Below, piece after piece: positions 35,564 to 42,883 of a stretch of 64,000 nucleotides of DNA. Numbering within the stretch: position 1 is the first letter of the stretch; each line of letters opens with the position of its first letter. Below the pieces are notes generated by a model. The model saw only the letters and a program-made list of their open reading frames with translations. It did no database searches and was not told the origin of the DNA. The stretch spans positions 1,550,001 to 1,614,000 of the forward strand of contig NZ_JAUSZZ010000001.1 of the NCBI RefSeq assembly GCF_030818075.1. Reading direction: 5' to 3'. This DNA is from Microbacterium proteolyticum. GTDB taxonomy: Bacteria; Actinomycetota; Actinomycetes; Actinomycetales; Microbacteriaceae. The translations under genes were made by a program, and so were the position numbers.

Positions 35564-37295
35564 CGGCGGGCGGCCGGAACGCTCCGACGGCGTCCTGCGT
35601 CCGTCGGACCACGCCGACGCAGACCTGGCATCCGGTCCCGACGACATCACGCAGCCGCGCCTCGGGGTCATCGGCTGGGCGCGCTGGGGCTGGCGCCAGC
35701 TCACGTCGATGCGCACCGCCCTGGTGCTCCTGCTCTTGCTCGCGATCGCCGCGGTGCCGGGTTCGCTCGTGCCCCAGCGCAGCGCCGACCCCAACGGCGT
35801 GACGCAGTACTTCACCGACAACCCCGACCTCGCGCCGGTGCTCGACAAGCTCAGCCTGTTCGACGTCTACACGTCGCCCTGGTTCTCGGCGATCTACCTG
35901 CTGCTGTTCATCTCGCTGATCGGGTGCGTGCTGCCCCGGACCAAGCACCACTGGAAGGCCCTGCGCTCGCAGCCCCCGCGCACGCCCGCGCGCCTGTCGC
36001 GCCTGGACGATCACCGTTCGCGCACGCTCGCCGTCGAGGGGGACAGGGATGCCGTCGCGGCGGCCGCGATCGACAGTGCGGCGTCGCAGCTGCGCAAGAG
36101 CGGCTACCGGATCGCCCGCTACGACGGACGCGGAACCTTCTCGGTGTCGGCGGAGCGCGGCTACCTGCGCGAGACGGGCAACCTCGTCTTCCACGCGGCC
36201 CTGGTAGGCGTGCTCATCGCCGTCGGCGTCGGCGGCGGCTTCACCTATACCGGGCAGCGCGTGCTCGTGGAGGGGCAGGCGTTCGCCAACAGCCTGCTCG
36301 ACTACTCCTCGTTCAACCCGGGGCGCTTCGTCAGCGGCGACACCCTCACGCCCTACTCGATGACGCTCGATCAGTTCGACGTGAACTACGTGCCTCCCGG
36401 GCAGCCCGGATCCGGCCAGGCGGGCGATTTCGTCGCGCATGTGACGACGCAGGCCCCCGGTGGCGACCCGCAGGACGGCGAGGTGCGCGTGAATCACCCG
36501 CTCGACGTCCAGGGCGACCGCGTCTACCTGCTCGGAAACGGCTACGCGCCCACCGTCACGATCCGCGACGCCGACGGGCGGGAAGTGTTCCACGACTCGG
36601 TGGCCTTCCTTCCGCAGGATGCCAACATGACCTCGCTCGGCGTGATCAAGGTCGCCGACGGGTTGCCGGAGCAGCTCGGTCTGCTGGGCTTCTTCTACCC
36701 GACGATGGACGTGCTGTCCTCGGGCGCGCTGACCTCCACCTACGGCGACCTCGAGTACCCGGTGCTGACGCTGCGGGTGTACGAGGGCGACCTCGGCATC
36801 GACGACGGCACGCCCCGCTCGGTCTACACGCTCGATCCCTCGGGTATGACGCAGATCGCCGGCGGCGACAGCGGCACCCCCGCGATCCAGCTCATGCCCG
36901 GCGAGACGCAGGACCTGCCCAACGGCCTCGGGACCATCACGTTCGAGAACGAGGCGCCCGCGGGAGCCAGCGGCTACGACGGGTCGGTCAAGCGCTTCGC
37001 GTCGCTGTCGATCCACCGCGACCTGGCCGGCCCGTGGGTGCTGTCGTTCGCGCTGCTGGCTCTGTTCGGCCTGCTCGCCGCCCTCTTCGTGCCGCGTCGA
37101 CGGATGTGGGTCAAGGCGACTGCTGTCGCCGAGGGCGTGCGCATCGAATACGCCGGTCTGGCCCGTGGTGAGGATCCGACGCTCGCCGCGGCGGTCGACC
37201 AGCTCGCCGAGAAGCACGGCGCCACCCTTCCTCCCCAAAGCCGACCAGGGCCCGGCGACCCCGACGCCGCCCCCACCGGCGAGACCGAAAAGTAG
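35544..37295 (+). CDS. resB: ResB/Ccs1 cytochrome c biogenesis protein
   Basis: This 583-residue protein has a cytoplasmic N-terminal tail, TM segments near RTALVLLLLLAIAAVPG and SAIYLLLFISLIGCVLP, a third TM, a large extracytoplasmic domain and a final TM followed by VPRRRMW. With CcsB it forms the System II heme export and cytochrome c ligase. The start is GTG, giving MSSSPSDGG, inside the ccdA end. Its TAG stop is part of a TAGACT hexamer serving the next gene. Confidence 0.93.
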   Translation: MSSSPSDGGRPERSDGVLRPSDHADADLASGPDDITQPRLGVIGWARWGWRQLTSMRTALVLLLLLAIAAVPGSLVPQRSADPNGVTQYFTDNPDLAPVLDKLSLFDVYTSPWFSAIYLLLFISLIGCVLPRTKHHWKALRSQPPRTPARLSRLDDHRSRTLAVEGDRDAVAAAAIDSAASQLRKSGYRIARYDGRGTFSVSAERGYLRETGNLVFHAALVGVLIAVGVGGGFTYTGQRVLVEGQAFANSLLDYSSFNPGRFVSGDTLTPYSMTLDQFDVNYVPPGQPGSGQAGDFVAHVTTQAPGGDPQDGEVRVNHPLDVQGDRVYLLGNGYAPTVTIRDADGREVFHDSVAFLPQDANMTSLGVIKVADGLPEQLGLLGFFYPTMDVLSSGALTSTYGDLEYPVLTLRVYEGDLGIDDGTPRSVYTLDPSGMTQIAGGDSGTPAIQLMPGETQDLPNGLGTITFENEAPAGASGYDGSVKRFASLSIHRDLAGPWVLSFALLALFGLLAALFVPRRRMWVKATAVAEGVRIEYAGLARGEDPTLAAAVDQLAEKHGATLPPQSRPGPGDPDAAPTGETEK

Positions 37296-37304
37296 ACTGA
37301 CACC

Positions 37305-38312
37305 ATGCCCGGAACCGATCCGCTTCTCCTCGATGAGATCTCCCTCCTCCTGGTCTGGACGGCGGTCGCCATCTACGTGCTGGCGTTCATCGCCTACGCG
37401 ATCGACCTCGCGCGTCGCTCCGACCTCGCGCTGAAGGCGAAGGACGAGGTCGTCTCCCGCGAGCTCGTGACCGCGGGCGGTGGGGGAGTGATCTCCTCCG
37501 GCGCCGGGTCCGCGGCATCCGGTGCCACGACGAAGCCCCGCTACCTCTGGGCCCGACTCGGAACGGTGCTCACGGCGCTCGGGTTCGTGTTCCACCTCGT
37601 CGCCACGGTGCTGCGCGGAATCGCGGCCGAGCGCGTGCCGTGGTCGAACATGTACGAGTTCGCCCTCACCGGGCTGCTGCTGATCGTCGCGGTCTACCTC
37701 GCCGTGCTGACCCGCTACGACCTGCGCTTCCTGGGCTCGCTCATGACGGGGCTCGCGGTGCTGCTGCTCGGCGGGGCGACCCTGGCGTTCCACGTCGAGG
37801 TGGTTCCGCTGGCCGACCCGCTGAAGTCGATCTGGCTCGTCGTGCACGTCTTCGTCGCGAGCCTCGCGACGGCGTTGTTCGCCCTGGCTTTCGGTCTGTC
37901 GGTGGTGCAGCTCGTCCAGACGCGCCGGGAGCGCAAGCTCGCCGAGGCATCGGGCGACGCCACACCGAAGCGCAGCTTCCTGAGCACCGTGCCGTCGGCC
38001 GACGCGCTGGAGTCGCTGGCGTACCGCTTCGCCATCGTCGGTTTCATCTTCTGGACCTTCACCCTCATCGCCGGCTCCATCTGGGCGAACGACGCGTGGG
38101 GCCGGTACTGGGGCTTCGACACCAAGGAAGTGTGGACCTTCGTCATCTGGGTGCTCTACGCCGGATACATCCACGCCCGCGCGACCCGCGGCTGGCGCGG
38201 CACGCGGTCCGCATGGCTGTCGATCATCGGCTTCACCGCGGTGCTGTTCAACTTCACCATCGTCAACGTCTTCTTCAAGGGCCTGCACGCGTACTCGGGT
38301 CTGACGACCTGA
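37305..38312 (+). CDS. ccsB: CcsB/CcsA cytochrome c biogenesis protein
   Basis: This 335-residue integral membrane protein carries the heme-handling WWD-type motif WGRYWGFDTKEVW near residue 265 and conserved His residues in TM loops (VVHVF, FHLVA). It forms the heme-delivery part of the System II synthetase with ResB. TAGACT, which includes the resB stop, lies six bases before the ATG, so it may have its own leaderless transcript in addition to operon read-through. A strong terminator follows. Confidence 0.94.
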   Translation: MPGTDPLLLDEISLLLVWTAVAIYVLAFIAYAIDLARRSDLALKAKDEVVSRELVTAGGGGVISSGAGSAASGATTKPRYLWARLGTVLTALGFVFHLVATVLRGIAAERVPWSNMYEFALTGLLLIVAVYLAVLTRYDLRFLGSLMTGLAVLLLGGATLAFHVEVVPLADPLKSIWLVVHVFVASLATALFALAFGLSVVQLVQTRRERKLAEASGDATPKRSFLSTVPSADALESLAYRFAIVGFIFWTFTLIAGSIWANDAWGRYWGFDTKEVWTFVIWVLYAGYIHARATRGWRGTRSAWLSIIGFTAVLFNFTIVNVFFKGLHAYSGLTT

Positions 38313-38331
38313 CGTCCGTCGCCGCGCTGTC

Positions 38332-38367
38332 AGGGTCCGTCCGGTGCCGCCGGGCGGGCCCTCTTTT
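38332..38367 (+). terminator. Strong intrinsic terminator of the cytochrome c maturation operon
   Basis: A 13-bp stem (AGGGTCCGTCCGG with CCGGGCGGGCCCT, two G-U pairs) and 5-base loop are followed by CTTTT. It begins 20 bases after the ccsB stop. Confidence 0.85.
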
Positions 38368-38659
38368 CGTCCCCGGCCTGCGGTGGACGGGGCGGAAGGT
38401 GCCGAGCGCGTGGGGTGCCGGGCGCGCGGGGGGTGCTTGGCCCGTGCGGTGCCCGGCGGGTGGGGGCGCCAGGGTGTCGGGGCCGTGAATGCTCTACCTC
38501 AGGGACGCTCCGCGCGGTCGCCCGGGCGCCAAGAGGCTGGGGCGCTGACGCGGCGCGGTGGGCTGCGCTGTTGCTGAGGCGTTGGGTCGGGGCGCTGGCG
38601 CGCCCGCGGAATGGAATGCGAGGTCGCTGGGCCGCTGCGCTGTGAAGACACTGGACCGC
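38368..38659. other. Intergenic stretch without a recognisable gene
   Basis: The sequence is G-rich on the plus strand with open frames on both strands. I see no start with a ribosome binding site or any recognisable protein. It grades into the minisatellite that follows. Confidence 0.6.
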
Positions 38660-39175
38660 CGGGCGGCGGGGCCACCGGGCTGCGCGGGTGCGGGGCTACT
38701 GGGTCGCGGGGCGGCTGGGCCACCGGGCTGCGCGGGTGCGGGGTCGCCGGGTCGCGGGGCGGCTGGGGGTGCGCGGGTGCGGGGTCGCCGGGTCGCGGGC
38801 TGCGAGAGCGGGGTCGCCGGGCTGCGCGGGTGCGTGGTCAACGGGTTGCGGGGCAGCTGGGCCACCGGGCTGCGCGGGTGCGGGGTCGCCGGGTCGCGGG
38901 GCGGCTGGGCCACCGCGGTGCGGGGTCGCCGGGTCGCGGGCTGCGAGAGCGGGGTCGCCGGGCTGCGCGGGTGCGTGGTCAACGGCTTGCGGGGCAGCTG
39001 GGCCACCGGGGTGCGCGGGTGCGGGGTCGCCGGGTCGCGGGCTGCGAGAGCGGGGTCGCCGGGCTGCGCGGGTGCGTGGTCAACGGGTTGCGGGGCGGCG
39101 GGGCCACCGGGCTGCGCGGGTGCGGGGTCGCCGGGTCGCGGGCTGCCAGAGCGGGGTCGCCGGGCCGCCGGGGTC
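38660..39175. repeat. G-rich minisatellite with a ~100-bp higher-order unit
   Basis: Words such as GGGTGCGGGGTCGCCGGGTC and GGGCTGCGCGGGTGCG recur many times. The marker CTGCGAGAGCG occurs at 38800, 38941 and 39042, with a variant at 39142. This gives unit lengths of 141, 101 and 100 bases, the longest carrying an extra ~40-base piece. Frames stay open on both strands only because of composition; no gene is called. Confidence 0.85.
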
Positions 39176-39246
39176 CCTCATGTGCTGCGGTCCGGCCCCT
39201 CCTCCTCCGCGTCTGGCGCCCGAGGTGCCATGCGCCTGCGGCATCC

Positions 39247-39308
39247 GTTGAGTGTCCACGACACGCCGCTGCCCCTCTGTCATAGACGGCGTGTCGTGGA
39301 CACTCGAC
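39247..39308. repeat. Large palindrome 1 (22-bp arms)
   Basis: The arm at 39247-39268 begins GTTGAGTGTCCACGACACG. It is matched by its reverse complement at 39287-39308 with one mismatch, leaving an 18-base loop. Confidence 0.85.
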
Positions 39309-39375
39309 GATCGGCCGCGGGCATAGGGGCTGGGGCGTCGCGCCGCGCCGACGACGCGGCGCGGACGGCGACCAG

Positions 39376-39439
39376 CGTTGAGTGTCCACGACACGCCGTG
39401 TCGAGTGTCCGCCAGACGGCGTGTCGTGGACACTCAACG
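39376..39439. repeat. Large palindrome 2 (23-bp or longer arms) at the DUF559 gene end
   Basis: The same arm as palindrome 1 occurs at 39376-39398 and its exact reverse complement at 39417-39439. A third partial copy (TCGAGTGTCC) lies in the loop. On the minus strand the arm's TGAGTGTCC supplies the stop codon of the DUF559 gene. Confidence 0.85.
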
Positions 39440-40324
39440 GAGGGATGCGTCCCGGAGCGCGCGACGGACCGGGGCGATGACGTCGCGCTCGGGGGTTGCG
39501 AGATGGTGTGCCACCACGCGCACGAGCGTCCAGCCCTCTGCGCTGATCGCGCGCCACCGGTCCGCGTCCTGCAGGAACTGGCTGCTGTCCGCATGATGAC
39601 GGCCGTCGTACTCCACGGCCACACGCTGCTTCGGGTAGGCCATGTCCAGCCGCGCGACGAAAACGCCCGCCGCGGTCCGCAGCGTCCAGTTGAGTTCGGG
39701 TTCCGGCAAGCCGGCCCGAACCAGGATCATCCGCACGATGCTTTCGCGCGGTGATTCCGATCCCTGACGCACGAGTCCGACTGCCTCCCGGAGCAGGACA
39801 GCTCCCCGGCGCCGCTCACGCAGCGCCACCGCTTCAAGGTCCGTCCATGAGTCACCGTGCGAGAGGCACCAGTCGCCTGCCGCCACCAAATCTTCGATGC
39901 GGAGTACCGGGGCGAGCTGGCCCCAGGTCTCCGCTCGGGTCGCGAGCGGCAGGCCGCCGAGGAGGGTGATGCCGTCGGTTGGCATCGCGAGTCGGTGTCC
40001 CTGGATTCCGCGTGCCCGAGGCTCGCGGGCGGGTGGGATGGCGCTGACATGGAGCGGTACGCGCGGGGCGAACGGGAGTGGCATGCCCCAGAGGGTTGCT
40101 GATGTGACATGACTGAAGAATTGGTCGCCGACCATCCTCGGTAAGAAGGCCTCGCAGAGGTCCGAGATGGTCTCGATCCCCGTGCCGTCGTCACGCCGAC
40201 GGACGCCGTGGAACGGCGCGGACAAGTCGCCGGCAAGAAGTCTTCGTCGGGGGATGCCCAACACGTCGGCGTCGCGCACGTGGAACGGCCGGTCGAAGTC
40301 GGGAGGTAACGGCAGGGGTCGCAT
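39434..40324 (-). CDS. DUF559 (Vsr-like endonuclease fold) domain protein with AbiEi-like N terminus
   Basis: This 296-residue protein has a C-terminal ~100 residues that match DUF559, a small PD-(D/E)xK/Vsr-like fold (ARLDMAYPKQRVAVEYDGRHH, then DRWRAISAEGWTLVRV). The N-terminal ~180 residues resemble the DNA-binding region of AbiEi-like proteins common in actinobacteria. No catalytic activity is established for the family. The ATG giving MRPLPLPPDFDRPF is chosen over an upstream in-frame start. Codon use includes more A/T-ending codons than the neighbours, and palindrome 2 abuts the stop, both suggesting an accessory gene. Confidence 0.75.
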   Translation of the reverse strand: MRPLPLPPDFDRPFHVRDADVLGIPRRRLLAGDLSAPFHGVRRRDDGTGIETISDLCEAFLPRMVGDQFFSHVTSATLWGMPLPFAPRVPLHVSAIPPAREPRARGIQGHRLAMPTDGITLLGGLPLATRAETWGQLAPVLRIEDLVAAGDWCLSHGDSWTDLEAVALRERRRGAVLLREAVGLVRQGSESPRESIVRMILVRAGLPEPELNWTLRTAAGVFVARLDMAYPKQRVAVEYDGRHHADSSQFLQDADRWRAISAEGWTLVRVVAHHLATPERDVIAPVRRALRDASLR

Positions 40325-40519
40325 GATGCCATAAGACACCGCCGCCCGACTCGCTCGCAGTTGCGGACCGAGTTGGCTGTGCATAGCCGACGTGGGGAGG
40401 AGCCTTCCTCAACGCCGGCGGCCCGGCGGCGGCGGCGCGATGCGGCTGACGCCCCCCGCGACCGGCGCGGCCGAAGCCCGGCGACGGGCGGCCGGGGCCC
40501 CCTCGGCAGGCGCGGCCGG

Positions 40520-40539
40520 GGCGGCCAGCCCGGGCCGCC
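40520..40539 (-). terminator. Hairpin after the YhgE/Pip gene
   Basis: GGCGGCC and GGCCGCC form a 7-bp stem with a 6-base loop just downstream of the stop on the minus strand. There is no T-tract. Confidence 0.4.
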
Positions 40540-40543
40540 GCGA

Positions 40544-42883
40544 TCAGGCGGTCACGGCGGCGGCGCGGGCGGAGGTCGTGCGGCGGCGGACGACGACCAG
40601 CGTCGTGACGATCAGCGACAGCGCGGCCCAGACGACCAAGCCGGCCACACCGGCCGCGACGCCGCCGGACGACGACAGGGCGCCGAGCATCGCGTCGTAG
40701 ACCGGAGCGGTGGGCAGGAGTGCCGCAGCATCAGCCAGCGCCGGCGGCACCGTCGAGACGATCGTCGCGCCCAGTGCCAGCGCTCCGATCACCGCGGCCA
40801 CCCATCGCCCGGCGCCTCCGAAGAGGGCCACCAGCGCCTGGTGCACGGCGGCGAACGCGATACCCGCGGCGATGCAGATCAGCGCGAACAGCGCCCAATC
40901 GCCCCACTCGTAGCGGGATGCCACCTGCACGACCGCCGCGACGAGCAGTCCCTGCGCCGCGCCGACGGCGGCCGCGGGAGCGAAGCCGCGAAGCGCCACG
41001 AGGGCGGAGGGGCGGCGGCTGGTCAGGGCGCGCGCCGACACGGCCTGGAATGCCACGAAGGAGGCGAGGCCGCCGAACCAGAGCACCGCCATGGCGAGCA
41101 GCGGCACCGCGGCGAGGCCGAAGAGCGAGTCGCTGGCACCGGTGGCCGAGACGGGGTCGGCGACGACATCGGCGAGCGTGGTCGCTTCGGCGTCGGTGTA
41201 GGTCGGCAGCTGAGAGACGGCGGTGTCGAGGCCGTCCGCGAGCGCGGAGGTGCCGGAGGCCACCTGACCCACGCCGTCGGCGAGTCGAGCCGCGCCATCC
41301 TCGGCGTCCTCGGCGCCGGTGGCCAGCCCCGCCGCACCGGTCGCCGCCGTCTGCGCGCCGGTGGCCAGCTGGGAGGCGCCGCCCGCCGCTCCTGCGGCTC
41401 CGGCCGCGAGCTGGGACGCACCGTCGCGCGTCTGCCCGAGGCCGCCCGCCAGTTGCGAGGCGCCCGAACCGAGTGCCTGGGCGCCGCCCCCCAGCTGACG
41501 GGCGCCGTCGCGCAGGCCGGTGGCACCCGTGGCCAGACCGTCGATGCCCCCGGCGATCGTGTTGAGGCCGCTCTCGGCATCGCGGGCGCCGGTGGCGAGG
41601 CCCGCGGCGCCGTCGGCCAGCTGTGCGTTGGCGTCGGCGATGGCGCGGACACCGGCCGGCAGTTCGGCGGCTTGACCCGCGACGCGCCCGATGTCGTCCA
41701 CGGTCTGCTGCGCCCTCGGCAGCTCGGCATTCGCGCGGTCGGACGCGGCCCGCAGCTGAGTGCAGAGGTCGGGCGTCGCGGTCTGGTCGCAGGAGTCCGC
41801 GAGGCGTTGCAGGTCGGCCGCGGCGGTGCCGAGCGCGGCACGGACTTGGGGAGCCGCGGCGGCCACGTCGTTCGCCGCCTGCTCGAACCCGGGGGGAATG
41901 GCATCCGCGATCTGACCGATCTGATCGGACAGCTGCCGGTTGCCGGCGGCGATCCCGTCGGCGCCGGTGGCGAGCTGCCCGACGCCCGCGGCGGCCTCCC
42001 TCGTGCCGCCGGCCAGCTGAGTGGCGCCATCCGCGAGCTGCCCGGCGCCGCCGGCCAGGCCGTCGATCCCGCCGGAGAGCTGGGTGGCGCCACCCGCGAG
42101 CTGGTCGGCTCCCGTGGCGAGCTGTCCGACACCGTTCGACAGCGCGCCCGCGCCGGCGGCGAGTTGTCCGACGCCGCCCGAGAGCTGGTCGGCCCCCGTC
42201 GCGAGCTGTCCGACACCGCCGGACAGCTCGCCTGCTCCGTCGGAGAGCTGGCCGAGGCCGTCGCTCAAGCCGGTCGCGCCGGAGGCCGCCTGCGATGCGC
42301 CGTCGGCGAGCTGACGGGCGCCGCCCGCCTCCTGACCCAGCTGATCGCTCAGCGAGGTGAACCCGAGGAAGACGTTCTTGAGGTACTGCGACGACAGTTC
42401 GCTGCCGTAGACGCTGGAGGCGGTGGATGCCAGCTGGGAGGTGATCGCGCCGTCGACGACGCGCGCGTCGGGCGCCGTCTGCACGTCGATCGTGGCCCTC
42501 TCGGGGGTCTCGCCCGGGCGGGTGGAGAGGGAGGCGGCCGTGAAGTTCTCGGGGATCGTCACCACCGCGGTGTACGTGCCATCGGCGAGGCCCGCCGCGG
42601 CGTCGTCGTTGGAGATCACCCAGTCGATGTTGCTCGGCTGGTCGGCAGCGCCCGAGACCAGGCCGCCGGTCAGCTGACGGCCGAGCGGCACCGTCTGCCC
42701 GTTGAGTTCGACGGGTTCGTCGTCGTTCACGATCGCGGCGGTGATGTTGCCGAGCCGCTCGGTGGGGTTGTACAGCGCTCCGACGAGGATGCCGCCGATC
42801 ACCGCCGGCAGGAGCAGCACACCCACGAGCGTGAGCCAGGTGACGGGTCGGCGCGAGCGGGAGCGCTCGACGGGGAGAGTCAT
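40544..42883 (-). CDS. YhgE/Pip-family membrane protein (ABC-2-like)
   Basis: This 779-residue protein has an N-terminal TM helix (VGVLLLPAVIGGILVGALY), a YhgE/Pip extracellular domain, and a long stretch of ~35 repeats of the form GxxQLaxGaxxLa (about residues 175-540) predicted to form coiled rods. A C-terminal ~215-residue region contains about six TM helices like ABC-2 permeases. The family includes phage-infection protein Pip and ESX/T7SS-associated proteins; some act with an ABC ATPase. The ATG overlaps the stop of the MMPL gene by four bases, so the two are made together. Confidence 0.9.
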   Translation of the reverse strand: MTLPVERSRSRRPVTWLTLVGVLLLPAVIGGILVGALYNPTERLGNITAAIVNDDEPVELNGQTVPLGRQLTGGLVSGAADQPSNIDWVISNDDAAAGLADGTYTAVVTIPENFTAASLSTRPGETPERATIDVQTAPDARVVDGAITSQLASTASSVYGSELSSQYLKNVFLGFTSLSDQLGQEAGGARQLADGASQAASGATGLSDGLGQLSDGAGELSGGVGQLATGADQLSGGVGQLAAGAGALSNGVGQLATGADQLAGGATQLSGGIDGLAGGAGQLADGATQLAGGTREAAAGVGQLATGADGIAAGNRQLSDQIGQIADAIPPGFEQAANDVAAAAPQVRAALGTAAADLQRLADSCDQTATPDLCTQLRAASDRANAELPRAQQTVDDIGRVAGQAAELPAGVRAIADANAQLADGAAGLATGARDAESGLNTIAGGIDGLATGATGLRDGARQLGGGAQALGSGASQLAGGLGQTRDGASQLAAGAAGAAGGASQLATGAQTAATGAAGLATGAEDAEDGAARLADGVGQVASGTSALADGLDTAVSQLPTYTDAEATTLADVVADPVSATGASDSLFGLAAVPLLAMAVLWFGGLASFVAFQAVSARALTSRRPSALVALRGFAPAAAVGAAQGLLVAAVVQVASRYEWGDWALFALICIAAGIAFAAVHQALVALFGGAGRWVAAVIGALALGATIVSTVPPALADAAALLPTAPVYDAMLGALSSSGGVAAGVAGLVVWAALSLIVTTLVVVRRRTTSARAAAVTA

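Noticed and set aside
38558..39754. A 398-codon Gly/Arg/Ala repeat protein
   Set aside because: It is created by the minisatellite. Frames are open on both strands, there is no ribosome binding site, and it runs into the palindromes and antisense to the DUF559 gene.
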